Positions 33,478 to 41,974 of a stretch of 64,000 nt of DNA are shown here, in pieces. Source of the stretch: Acidobacteriota bacterium (GTDB taxonomy: Bacteria; Acidobacteriota; Vicinamibacteria; Vicinamibacterales; UBA823); contig PCAU01000003.1 of the NCBI GenBank assembly GCA_002730735.1, forward strand, positions 13,728 through 77,727. Direction: 5' to 3'. Numbering within the stretch: the first letter of the stretch is position 1; each line of letters starts with the position of its first letter. The notes beneath the pieces are model-generated. The model was not told the origin of the DNA. It made no database searches and saw nothing but the letters and a program-made list of their open reading frames with translations. Made by a program: the position numbers and the translations under genes.

Positions 33478-34449
33478 TCAGCCGACGAGTATCACTTTTC
33501 CAGAAGTCCGCCGGCCTTCCAAAGCTCGGTGCGCCTCTGCCGCATCGGTGAGTGTGAAGCGTTGGCCAATTCTGACGCGTAAAGACCCATCAGCGACGGC
33601 ACTTAGCACGGCCCCTGCCCGTAGCTCAAGTTCGGCACGGTCACGCATGTAGTGTACGAGCGACGGACGGGTCACGAATAACGAGCCTAGTGGATTAAGT
33701 CGATTGAGATCGAACGACGGCACCGGACCACTAGACTGCCCGAAGAGCACCATCATGCCGCGCGGTTTTAGGGAGCGCAGGCTCCCCTCAAAGGTCGACT
33801 CACCGACCGAATCGTAAACTACATCAACGCCGCGACCAGCCGTCCATCCAGTAACAGCATCGACAAAATCATCAGTCGTGTAGTTAATGATCTGATCAGC
33901 TCCCGCTGCCATGGCAAGCGCTGCCTTTTCAGCCGTTGAGCAGGTGCCAATGACTCGGACACCCTCCCGCTTAAGCATCTGGATCAAGAGCAAGCCAACG
34001 CCACCAGCCGCGGCGTGCACAAGCGCCGTGTCGCCGGCAACGGCCGGACGCGTGGCATACACAAGGTAATGTGCGGTCATCCCCTGGAGCATCACCGCAG
34101 CCGCTGCCTCATCCGGCACACCGGGCGGAACGGCAATCAGGCTGTCGGCCGGCACATTGGCAACCTCCGCATACGACCCTGGCTCCATCGCCCAACAGAC
34201 TCGGTCGCCTGGCGATAGCCCCTCGACTCCAGAGCCCACCGCCTCAACCGTACCAGCTCCCTCACGCCCGACGACAATGGGTAAATCCGCCGGGTAAAGG
34301 CCAGTGCGGAAGTAAACATCGATGAAATTAACGCCGGCTGCCGATACCTTGACCCGTGCGGCGCCTGCAGCGGGAGGACCCGGGTCATACTCTTCATAGG
34401 AGAGCACCTCGGGCCCTCCGGTCTGTCGAACCCACACCGCATGCGTCAT
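33478..34449 (-). CDS. NADPH:quinone reductase-like enzyme (MDR family, no zinc)
   Basis: 323 residues from the ATG at 34449 (GAGGAAGG about 11 nt upstream); the longer frame would overlap the neighbouring gene. The N-terminal GroES-like domain begins MTHAVWVRQTGGPEVLSYEE, with VNFIDVYFRTGLYPADLPIVVGREGAGTVEAVG, and the NADPH site is HAAAGGVGLLLIQMLKREGVRVIGT. Zinc-binding Cys residues of alcohol dehydrogenases are missing, fitting the QorA/zeta-crystallin branch. It should reduce quinones or enones in the cytoplasm. The SelA-like gene lies 22 bp upstream on the same strand. Confidence 0.9.
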   Translation of the reverse strand: MTHAVWVRQTGGPEVLSYEEYDPGPPAAGAARVKVSAAGVNFIDVYFRTGLYPADLPIVVGREGAGTVEAVGSGVEGLSPGDRVCWAMEPGSYAEVANVPADSLIAVPPGVPDEAAAAVMLQGMTAHYLVYATRPAVAGDTALVHAAAGGVGLLLIQMLKREGVRVIGTCSTAEKAALAMAAGADQIINYTTDDFVDAVTGWTAGRGVDVVYDSVGESTFEGSLRSLKPRGMMVLFGQSSGPVPSFDLNRLNPLGSLFVTRPSLVHYMRDRAELELRAGAVLSAVADGSLRVRIGQRFTLTDAAEAHRALEGRRTSGKVILVG

Positions 34450-34471
34450 AGCCGCACTACCTTCCTCACAC

Positions 34472-35755
34472 TCATGACAGTCGCTGCGCCTCATCGCGGA
34501 AGAACTGTTGAACCCGCTGAGCAACCAAAATCTCCTCCCCGTCATTCATGCACCGCGTCTGGATGGCTTGACCAGTCATAGCGATCCGGGGATCTCCGTT
34601 CTTGAGCCCCTCACGGACTTCTGCTGAGGACAGCGATACGCTGTTTCCGTCCCAAGTTAAGTCCACTCGAGGTCTACCACGGTCATCTTGTGGGACATCA
34701 GCCACAAGGCCTGGTATCCCCTGGAGTTCGTTAGCAATGTACTCGGCCTTTCGTCGCCAAGCGGCATACACTCGATCGTGATCTAATTTAACGTACCGGT
34801 CGAGCGCTACAAGAAAACCCATGATCTCTTCCTTGCCAACCTTCATACCACGTCCTAAGTTCGCATTGGGTGCTGCGTGTAATGTGGCTGCTTCGATCAG
34901 ATCCCGTCGACCGGCCAGGATTCCGGTCGACTGTGGTCCACGAATACCCTTCCCTCCACTAATGACAACCAGGTCTGCACCAGCATCAACCCAACGAGTC
35001 AGGGTCGTCGTAGGTGGCAATTCGGATGCAGCATCCACAATCACCGGAACACCAGCTCGACGTCCGAACTCTAGTAACTCATGAACTTGCATAGATTCAG
35101 GTTGGTCTGCGGTTTCATAGTCAAGCCGAGCGAGGCCGGAAATCATCGCTGTGTTCGAAGTAATCGCATCGGCAAACTGTTCTCGTGTCTCAACGTTTAC
35201 CATCGTCATGCCTGCGGCACGATAGGCCCGGTCGTAACCGAACCTTCCCGATGTCTGAGTCAAACACTCACGTTTGGACCACGTGGGATGTGGCAAGGCG
35301 TCAATCTTGGCTTCGTCATTACCTGTCAAACAGGCCGCTGCACCAAGAATCATGGCCGAAAATGAACCGCTGGTAACTAATGCAGCATCAGCACCAAGAA
35401 CCTCCGCCAGACGCGCACCAGCTGCTCGCATCAGTTCGTGCATATCAACGAACTGCTCATTAGCCTCGTGCATCGCTTGCATGACTTCAGCTGGCATACG
35501 AGAACCACCCAATGCGGTGATGTGATCCATCGCTGCTAAATGAGGCTTAAGTCCAAGCATCCGGGTATAGATGTTGTCACTAAGCGCTTGTCTCGCGGCG
35601 ATGGCCGCTTCGGCATTAGGTAAGCGCGATGGAGCGGCGCTGCCACGACTAGCACATGCCCCGACAGTTCCACCGAGAATTGTAGTACCGAAGAACTCTC
35701 GACGACTCAGGCGTGGAAGATCTGATTGCCGTGACGAAGGTGAACTTTTCAACAT
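34472..35755 (-). CDS. Tat-exported SelA-like PLP enzyme
   Basis: 427 residues from the ATG at 35755 (GAGGTCCACC upstream). A Tat signal SRREFFGTTILGGTVGAC is visible at about residues 17-34 and could also be a lipoprotein signal with Cys34. The catalytic body is fold-type I of the SelA / DgaE-like aminotransferase group: GADAALVTSGSFSAMILGAAA, VPVIVDAASELPP, and the PLP Lys in VVISGGKGIRGPQSTG (about 269). Family members include selenocysteine synthase and aminoacid or amino-sugar ammonia-lyases; the real reaction is unknown. No selenium genes are nearby. Export of a PLP enzyme is unusual and parallels the gene at 1857. Confidence 0.82.
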   Translation of the reverse strand: MLKSSPSSRQSDLPRLSRREFFGTTILGGTVGACASRGSAAPSRLPNAEAAIAARQALSDNIYTRMLGLKPHLAAMDHITALGGSRMPAEVMQAMHEANEQFVDMHELMRAAGARLAEVLGADAALVTSGSFSAMILGAAACLTGNDEAKIDALPHPTWSKRECLTQTSGRFGYDRAYRAAGMTMVNVETREQFADAITSNTAMISGLARLDYETADQPESMQVHELLEFGRRAGVPVIVDAASELPPTTTLTRWVDAGADLVVISGGKGIRGPQSTGILAGRRDLIEAATLHAAPNANLGRGMKVGKEEIMGFLVALDRYVKLDHDRVYAAWRRKAEYIANELQGIPGLVADVPQDDRGRPRVDLTWDGNSVSLSSAEVREGLKNGDPRIAMTGQAIQTRCMNDGEEILVAQRVQQFFRDEAQRLS

Positions 35756-35977
35756 GGTGGACCTCAGAATCAGGGTTGTATAGGAACCGAATTCCCACAG
35801 CACGATCACGTGCCAATTACGAGGCCATCCTCCCATGAGGCTCAACAGGAACGCAAGCGCACGTTAACCTAGACGCAACAACAGCCAGCTGAGGCTTGCC
35901 AATGAACGCGATGGACGTCTCGGTAGCGCTCTTCGACTGCTCGTGGCAAGATGGTTCAAGGATTTATGGAGGTTGGT

Positions 35978-37168
35978 ATGCGTAGACGCCTAGAACTGTT
36001 TCTAACGATTGTAGTGATCACTGTCGGCCTGTGGCCAGTTGTCCTGTCCCAGACCGCTGATGACCGCGTGCGCGCGCGCGACTTAGGCATTACACCTGGG
36101 GTGTTTCCGCCGGGTGAGTTAAACGCTATAACTGACGTCGCCGGGGTAAGCGTTGGACACACTACAATCATTGCTGGCGAGAATATTCGCACCGGCGTCA
36201 CCGCCATCGTGCCGCACAGCAGCAATCTTTTCCAAGAGAAGGTAGCCGGTGGCGTGTTTGTTGGTAACGCGTTCGGCAAGCTGGCGGGGTCCACACAGGT
36301 CGAGGAACTGGGCACTATCGAAACTCCAATTGTACTGACCAACACGCTGAGTGTCGGCACGGCCGTGGAAGCAACGGTTGCGCATACTCTCCGGCGCGAA
36401 GGTAACGAGGACGTAAGGTCAGTTAATGCTGTGGTCGGTGAGACCAACGACGGTGGATTGAATGACATTCGAGGACAGCACGTTACTCCCCTCCATGTCT
36501 GGGCAGCCATCGACAACGCGACTAGTGGACCTGTCACCGAAGGGTCGGTTGGTGCTGGTACCGGCACACGTGCGTTTGGTTGGAAGGGTGGCATCGGCAC
36601 TTCTTCACGGCACTTGCCCGCACGCTTCGGTGGCTATACCGTCGGTGTTTTGGTCCAAAGCAACTACGGCGGCGTTTTGATGATGGACGGAGTGCCGATT
36701 GGTGAAGAGTTAGGCCGTTATTCATACTCACCACCGCCACAGGCGGGAACACTTCCGTCAACATCGCCCGTCGATGCAACCAACGAAGGCAGCGGGTCAG
36801 TCATGATTGTTGTGGCCACCGACGCTCCGGTGGACGCACGAGATTTAAAGCGGATCGCGGCAAGGGCGGTGTTCGGCCTCGCGCGCACGGGTTCGTCTTA
36901 CGGCAACGGTAGTGGCGATTTCGCGATCGCCTTCACGACGTCTTCCGAAATGCGGTCTCGATTCGGTGAACGGACGCCCCGCCCACGCTCGATACTGCAA
37001 CCCGATGCCGTGTCACCGCTCTTTCAAGCAACACTGGAGGCGACGGAGGAGGCAGTCTACAACTCCCTGCTCCAAGCAACCACCGTTACTGGCAATGGCC
37101 GAACCGCAGAAGCGATTTCCATCGAGCGTGTAAAGAGAATCCTTCGAAAGTATGGGCGGGGACGATAG
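35978..37168 (+). CDS. P1-family aminopeptidase (DmpA-like), secreted
   Basis: 396 residues from the ATG at 35978, placed 7 nt after GGAGG; the frame opens at 35951. Signal peptide about 1-24. The P1 (L-aminopeptidase/D-esterase) fold is clear: ITDVAGVSVGHTTI, TNTLSVGTAV, NAVVGETNDGGLNDIRG, GGYTVGVLVQSNYGG, and the self-cleavage site GSVMIVVATDAP with the nucleophile Ser at about 274. It removes N-terminal residues from small peptides or beta-peptides. It lies 27 bp upstream of the threonine-dehydratase-like gene and may be in the same transcript. Export to the periplasm is less common than the cytoplasmic form. Confidence 0.9.
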   Translation: MRRRLELFLTIVVITVGLWPVVLSQTADDRVRARDLGITPGVFPPGELNAITDVAGVSVGHTTIIAGENIRTGVTAIVPHSSNLFQEKVAGGVFVGNAFGKLAGSTQVEELGTIETPIVLTNTLSVGTAVEATVAHTLRREGNEDVRSVNAVVGETNDGGLNDIRGQHVTPLHVWAAIDNATSGPVTEGSVGAGTGTRAFGWKGGIGTSSRHLPARFGGYTVGVLVQSNYGGVLMMDGVPIGEELGRYSYSPPPQAGTLPSTSPVDATNEGSGSVMIVVATDAPVDARDLKRIAARAVFGLARTGSSYGNGSGDFAIAFTTSSEMRSRFGERTPRPRSILQPDAVSPLFQATLEATEEAVYNSLLQATTVTGNGRTAEAISIERVKRILRKYGRGR

Positions 37169-37195
37169 GTTATGGTGACGTAAGACCACTCCTCC

Positions 37196-38182
37196 ATGGC
37201 AACGAACCGACATATTTCCCTTGAAGATATTCGCGACGCCGAGGGCGCGATATATGCCGTGGCCGTGCGGACACCATTGGTTCGCCTACCGGTACCAGAC
37301 AATTCACCCCTAGGACGAACGAAGTCCTCAGAGTTGTATCTAAAGCTTGAAACCTTACAACCAATTGGTTCTTTCAAGATTCGAGGCGCCTATAACACCG
37401 TCCGGCAACTAACACCGGATCAACTGTCGCAAGGTGTCTGGACCGTTAGTGCAGGCAATGCAGGGCAAGGAGTGGCGCTGGCCGCTCGGACGTGCGGTGC
37501 CAAATGCTCGGTGATGGCTATGGACACAGCACCAATCACTAAGCTTGCTGCGATCGAACGCTTCGGTGCCCAGTTAGTCAAGGCCAGCCACGACGAATGC
37601 TGGCAAGCGGTTGAGAATCACGCGTCGGAACGAATGGATGGCGTGTTCGTCCACCCGTTCGATGACAACCGGTTCATCGCAGGAAATGCGACCGCTGGAC
37701 TTGAAATTCTTGAAGACCTGCCAGACGTCGACGCGGTCGTTGCTTCGATTGGTGGCGGCGGATTGATCGCAGGTATTGGTAGCGCGCTACAGGCACTAAA
37801 GCCCGACACAAAGATTCTAGCGGCCGAACCAGAGACCGCTTCACCGCTGGCTACATCGTTCCAGGCTGGAACAGCCAGTCGGTTTCCCAACTGGGAGGCT
37901 TCGTTCGTGGACGGCGCTGGTGGAAAAACCGTCCTCCCATCAATGTGGCCGCTGTTGTCGAGTCTCGTCGACGATTCCATTGTCGTTTCACTCAAAGAAG
38001 TCGCGTACGCTATGCGTTTAATTGCAGAACGTACGCGAGTGATCGCGGAGGGCGCTGCGGCCTGCGCCGTGGCGGCTGCGCTAACCGGGCGCGCCGGTAG
38101 CGGAAAGATTGTCGCGATCATCTCTGGCGGTAATATCGACCTCCCGAAGTTCGCTGCGTTGACAGCGGACAGCACGGATTAG
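37196..38182 (+). CDS. Threonine/serine dehydratase-like PLP enzyme
   Basis: 328 residues, fold-type II PLP enzyme. The Lys is in PIGSFKIRGAYNT (Lys61), the substrate loop is SAGNAGQGVALAARTCGA, and the phosphate-binding glycine loop is IGGGGLIAG (about 190). It lacks the C-terminal ACT domains of biosynthetic IlvA, so it fits the catabolic threonine/serine ammonia-lyase or serine racemase group. It would deaminate hydroxyamino acids to keto acids in the cytoplasm. No Shine-Dalgarno is apparent. The position after a P1 aminopeptidase suggests peptide-derived amino acid use. Confidence 0.88.
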   Translation: MATNRHISLEDIRDAEGAIYAVAVRTPLVRLPVPDNSPLGRTKSSELYLKLETLQPIGSFKIRGAYNTVRQLTPDQLSQGVWTVSAGNAGQGVALAARTCGAKCSVMAMDTAPITKLAAIERFGAQLVKASHDECWQAVENHASERMDGVFVHPFDDNRFIAGNATAGLEILEDLPDVDAVVASIGGGGLIAGIGSALQALKPDTKILAAEPETASPLATSFQAGTASRFPNWEASFVDGAGGKTVLPSMWPLLSSLVDDSIVVSLKEVAYAMRLIAERTRVIAEGAAACAVAAALTGRAGSGKIVAIISGGNIDLPKFAALTADSTD

Positions 38183-38316
38183 CGTATCGGGAGCCGGACC
38201 ATACCCCACACAGCTAGAGGCGAATACGCGGCCAAAGCCTTCTGCACATCACCGCACCCACCAGTAGACAAATCTTCCACGTTGATACGCGGACGACTGT
38301 CCGATAGCGTAGACAC

Positions 38317-38345
38317 TTGCCGCATCGCAACGGTCGGTTTAGAAT
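38317..38345 (+). promoter_or_regulatory. Promoter of the zinc-ribbon gene, likely leaderless
   Basis: TTGCCG (38317-38322) and TAGAAT (38340-38345) are separated by exactly 17 bp. The ATG at 38352 begins 6 nt after the -10 box, where transcription itself would start. Confidence 0.65.
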
Positions 38346-38351
38346 TTCCGA

Positions 38352-38810
38352 ATGTCTCGGAAGTCGGTCGCTCAGTCAGGGTGTGCACTCTGTGGCGTTA
38401 AGGAGGTGTCCGAGCCTCGCGGCAAGGCCCGCTATTGTCCTGACTGCTGGGATAAGAAGATTGCCGTCGAAGAAATCGTCGCACGTGAGTTCGAACTCAA
38501 GCGCTATATCCGCGCGGAGAACGCTGAGAAGTACCTCGTCTATCACTCGACTATCAAGCGCCCCTGTGGACAACTTGTGGTCTTAGACGATGGTTATGAT
38601 CTGTTCCTTACACTTGTGCTCTACCCAATCTTCGCTTGGGACGACCCTGCCTACCATCTCAGCGGTGACCCAGAGGGGCGTTCATTCTCCGATCTCGTTA
38701 TCGATAAGGTAGCCGCTGAAGTCGTTGAACCCTGGGGTGGCGGCCGGTGGCATTTAGAGGTCTTCCGGGCAGCTAATCCAGAACCCGAGGAATGGAACGG
38801 CGAAATGTGA
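38352..38810 (+). CDS. Zinc-ribbon protein of unknown function
   Basis: 152 residues. The N-terminus has CALCG and CPDC pairs (Cys11, Cys14, Cys29, Cys32), a four-Cys zinc-ribbon spacing, followed by a helix rich in charged residues (IAVEEIVAREFELKRYIRAE) and a compact C-terminal region (GYDLFLTLVLYPIFAWDDPAY, WHLEVFRAANPEPEEW). No signal peptide, so cytoplasmic. I do not recognise the family. The promoter just upstream predicts a leaderless mRNA. Confidence 0.65.
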   Translation: MSRKSVAQSGCALCGVKEVSEPRGKARYCPDCWDKKIAVEEIVAREFELKRYIRAENAEKYLVYHSTIKRPCGQLVVLDDGYDLFLTLVLYPIFAWDDPAYHLSGDPEGRSFSDLVIDKVAAEVVEPWGGGRWHLEVFRAANPEPEEWNGEM

Positions 38811-38837
38811 TCTGCTGCGGAGGTATTTCGCCAAACA

Positions 38838-38866
38838 TTGTGGTTTCTGTCCACTGGTCCTATAAT
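38838..38866 (+). promoter_or_regulatory. Promoter of the 38907 lipoprotein gene
   Basis: TTGTGG (38838-38843) and a perfect TATAAT (38861-38866) are 17 bp apart, about 40 bp upstream of the ATG, which also has GGGAGGGAG before it. Confidence 0.65.
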
Positions 38867-38906
38867 CCGTCTGCTTAGTGGAAATTACGCAACTCGGGAG
38901 GGAGTT

Positions 38907-39464
38907 ATGAAGCGCCTCAATCTCATATTTGCCGTCGCCTTGGTCAGTATCGGCTTGACGACGATCGGATGTGGTGGGTCGAATGGCGATGATGCCGGTG
39001 CCACGCCAGCCGAGGAGGCTGCAGTAGCGGCCTTGCCAACCACCCCAGTGGCTAGTGCCGGGGTCGAGGGCGAAGCTGAGGAACGGCCTCGGTTCATCGC
39101 GCCGATTCGCGGTCCCGCTGATATCGCGTACCTCGCGCCGGACACCACGGTTGAAAGCGGCGAGGTCGTCACCAGGATTGTTCTGCAGAATCGAGCGACC
39201 GGGGCGATTGCTGGCCTGAAGGTCGACGAGTTCTGGTGGGATTCCGACCGAAATCCACTGCCCGGTGACACGCAGCGATTACGCGAACCACTTATGCCTG
39301 GTGAGGTGGCCACGATCGAACTACGCGTCCCCCGCGACAACCGCATGAACCAGAATCAATATAGTTTCAGTCACGCCAACGGACAGATTAATGCCCAGCT
39401 GGTCGAAGAACTCCCGGATCCTGAACCAGAAGAGGAGTCCGAGGGCGGGGAAACTGAAAGCTAG
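38907..39464 (+). CDS. Lipoprotein of unknown function
   Basis: 185 residues from the ATG at 38907 (GGGAGGGAGTT upstream). The signal ends in TTIGC with Cys at about 22, followed by a Gly/Asp/Ala-rich linker. A compact beta-domain (about 65-165) contains EVVTRIVLQNRATGAIAGLKVDEFWWDSDRNPLPGDTQR and PGEVATIELRVPRDNRMNQNQYSFSHANGQI, which resembles a FxLD/Ig-like fold seen in secreted proteins that modulate surface structures. The tail is strongly acidic. The function is unknown. Confidence 0.75.
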   Translation: MKRLNLIFAVALVSIGLTTIGCGGSNGDDAGATPAEEAAVAALPTTPVASAGVEGEAEERPRFIAPIRGPADIAYLAPDTTVESGEVVTRIVLQNRATGAIAGLKVDEFWWDSDRNPLPGDTQRLREPLMPGEVATIELRVPRDNRMNQNQYSFSHANGQINAQLVEELPDPEPEEESEGGETES

Positions 39465-39490
39465 CGTATTGGCACGGCGGGAAACGACAT

Positions 39491-39520
39491 GGGGCCAGCG
39501 AGCGTCTGCTGGCCCCGTTT
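39491..39520. terminator. Hairpin between convergent lipoprotein and VWFA genes
   Basis: A 9-bp GC-rich stem GGGGCCAGC/GCTGGCCCC (39491-39499 and 39508-39516) is followed by GTTT on the plus strand and lies between the two stop codons. Confidence 0.55.
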
Positions 39521-39571
39521 CACGTACGGGGCCTTGTTAAAACAAACCGCGGGGGCTTTCGCAACCCATCC

Positions 39572-41761
39572 TCATGGAGTCGGATGTAAGCGAAACGGTA
39601 CCTCACGCATGACCACTGCGTTTCGATCAATCCGCGAACGTGCCTCCGTACGCAAAATATAGAGACCAGGGTCAACTCCTTGCAGTGGAATTTGGAGCGC
39701 GTGCCCATACCCGCCGCGCTTGCCCTCTAGCTCATCACTCGAGCGGACGTCGTTCACATTGAAGACGACGCGTCCGTCGTCAGCCGTGATCGTCGTAGTA
39801 ATGTCCACCGTGTGCTCACGGTCCACTTCGTTGTCATAAATCTCTACGAACACGAATAGCTGATCACCTAACTCAAAATCACGAAGCGTGGTTGGTTGGG
39901 TCGGCAACACATCCTGAAACTGCTCATCGGATTTGACCGCCGGCGTCCGACTCGCATGAACGGACGCTATCGCAATACCACTCATCTCTATCGGTCCTTC
40001 AGAAAAATCTGGAACCTCGAGGTCATACAAGATACTTCCACTCCGACTGCTACCCGTTTCAATTGCCGCCACCCGCACCTGGTACCGCCCCGGCTCGAGA
40101 TCAAATCGGGAATTCAACTTCAAGCCGTGATTTGATACCGCCTCGTACGCTTCCGGTGGTAACTCGAGAGGTATCGAGAGGGTTTCACCACCAGCGATCT
40201 TGTTTTCCTCATCGAGAATAGTGAGCGACAACTCAATCGTGTCCTCAAAGTGTCCGTTCTTCTCAGTGAAGGTCAGAGCTTGCCCACCAATTTCAGCCAT
40301 GAAGGCAACTGACGACTTTGGGCGCTCTCCCAGAAACGGTGCCGCCGAGACGCGTAACGTGAGCCCGCTTACCGGCAACGGGTTCGTCATCACCTCACGG
40401 AGTTCGTCAGAGGCACCTTCTATCTCGGCGAGCTCCATTCTAGGCTCGTTACCTCGTGGCGCCTGGTACCCTTTCCGCGAGCGGACAACAAGGCCAGGAC
40501 GGGTGACACGTACTTCAATCTCTCGGTTCCGACCATCACGCCGGTCGTTGGTTGGATAGTAGCCAAATACATAGTAAGAACTGTTATCCTCAACGATTCG
40601 GGTGAACGCGTTCGACAGGTCGTTCGAGTTTATAAACGCCATGCCACCTGTCCCGTCGGCCAGATCCTGTAAGTTGTCCTGCGCCAATCTGAGGTTGTAC
40701 CGGAGTGAATCGTTCCGAAGTCCCGTCTCGCCGCCAGTAAATCGGTCGTCTTGGATGAGCGAAGCTTCGATCTGGTCTGAACCAATAGTTGTCATACCAC
40801 GAGGGTCGAGGGTATAGAGCGCGACATTTGCCTGGGCAGCCGCACCTATGGTCCGCTCCAACTCAGACGCAATCGTTGAAGCGTATGGCGAATTGAAAAC
40901 GTCGTAGATGTCGTAGTCGATCCCTTGGCTCATAAAGACCACGGCTTTTCTGCGACCGCGCACACCCGAAAGCCAGTCCGAAAGTTCCCGGAGCGTTCCT
41001 AGCGTGGCACGCGCCTTGGTGCCCCGCTCAAAGTCGAGTTCGTCTACAACGCGACTGTTATGAAAATCTTCCTGGCTGAGGTATCGGAAATAAGTATCGT
41101 TCCGCCCCATCACGCTGGAACGGGCACCTTGCCCTGCAAACTTATCCACGGCCTCCAAGAGTAGGCGCTGATGACCGGTGAATCCCTGTGACACATCGGT
41201 ACGCCCGCTCGCAAAGAAAACAGCAGTGAGGTCATTAGCACCGATGTGGCGCTCGATAAATTCCTTGGCAGCTGCTTTAACGTAGGCCGTGTGTAGTGGT
41301 GTTGTCTGTAAATCATCGAGAAGGAGAACGAACAATCTGCCTTCGAACGGCCGCTCGTTCGAACTGACGTCGGGCTCGATCAACTCAGACGAAACCAGCG
41401 TGCGCTCGGCACGCTCTATCGGAATATTGACAAGAGAAAAAGCGCTGACTTCTTGTACTTTCCCATCCTCGAAGACCTTAAAGTCACTCAGGGCTAAGTC
41501 ATCGATGAAATTTCCGTTCTCATCAGTAACAACCGCATCCACTTCGACATAATTAACTTCGAGTCTAAACGTAACGGGTGGCTGCTGCGCTGCATCCTGC
41601 GTCACTTGCTGGGCCAGAACGCCAATGGTCAACCACAGCGCTACCAGCCCAACCCCCACAGACAAGCGTAAGGAGGGCATCAACAATTTCACCAGTCGTT
41701 GTCGGCCCAAACGTCCCGTCGGACGCCAACACAAACCACCCCCCATTCCCCCAGATCTCAT
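39572..41761 (-). CDS. VWFA-related secreted protein of the acidobacterial type
   Basis: 729 residues from the ATG at 41761. A TATAAT box on the minus strand (41768-41773) ends 6 nt before it, so transcription likely starts at or next to the start codon; the longer frame to 41797 would cross that promoter. Signal sequence about 28-50. Then VNYVEVDAVVTDENGNFIDDLALSDFKVFEDGKVQEVSAFS and the VWA domain with RLFVLLLDDLQTT, where the usual MIDAS DxSxS is altered, SDWLSGVRGRRKAVVFMSQGID, and a beta-sandwich C-terminal half. Proteins of this kind (TIGR03436-like) are typical of Acidobacteriota; the function is unknown, possibly surface adhesion or protease inhibition. Confidence 0.85.
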   Translation of the reverse strand: MRSGGMGGGLCWRPTGRLGRQRLVKLLMPSLRLSVGVGLVALWLTIGVLAQQVTQDAAQQPPVTFRLEVNYVEVDAVVTDENGNFIDDLALSDFKVFEDGKVQEVSAFSLVNIPIERAERTLVSSELIEPDVSSNERPFEGRLFVLLLDDLQTTPLHTAYVKAAAKEFIERHIGANDLTAVFFASGRTDVSQGFTGHQRLLLEAVDKFAGQGARSSVMGRNDTYFRYLSQEDFHNSRVVDELDFERGTKARATLGTLRELSDWLSGVRGRRKAVVFMSQGIDYDIYDVFNSPYASTIASELERTIGAAAQANVALYTLDPRGMTTIGSDQIEASLIQDDRFTGGETGLRNDSLRYNLRLAQDNLQDLADGTGGMAFINSNDLSNAFTRIVEDNSSYYVFGYYPTNDRRDGRNREIEVRVTRPGLVVRSRKGYQAPRGNEPRMELAEIEGASDELREVMTNPLPVSGLTLRVSAAPFLGERPKSSVAFMAEIGGQALTFTEKNGHFEDTIELSLTILDEENKIAGGETLSIPLELPPEAYEAVSNHGLKLNSRFDLEPGRYQVRVAAIETGSSRSGSILYDLEVPDFSEGPIEMSGIAIASVHASRTPAVKSDEQFQDVLPTQPTTLRDFELGDQLFVFVEIYDNEVDREHTVDITTTITADDGRVVFNVNDVRSSDELEGKRGGYGHALQIPLQGVDPGLYILRTEARSRIDRNAVVMREVPFRLHPTP

Positions 41762-41767
41762 TCTCCC

Positions 41768-41797
41768 ATTATAGGAAGTCCTTCCTCTTTCTCCCAA
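41768..41797 (-). promoter_or_regulatory. Promoter of the VWFA gene, likely leaderless
   Basis: TTGGGA (41792-41797) and TATAAT (41768-41773) on the minus strand, 18-bp spacer, with the -10 ending 6 nt before the ATG at 41761. Confidence 0.6.
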
Positions 41798-41961
41798 TAC
41801 GACGGTGACTGGGGCAAAAAATCCCCGAACGCCAGTATGACAGCCTGAACACTAACCGTCGGTAACATCACCCGTTAGTTGCCGAACATCCCAACCAACG
41901 CTAGCCAATCGACGTCCTATCACAAGAAGCCTGCGAACCAAGCGCTCTGCAGGTAGACTGC

Positions 41962-41967
41962 TATACT
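41962..41967 (+). promoter_or_regulatory. -10 box of the M24 peptidase gene
   Basis: TATACT ends 7 nt before the ATG at 41975, with no Shine-Dalgarno between them; a clear -35 is not visible. Confidence 0.4.
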
Positions 41968-41974
41968 CCAACTG

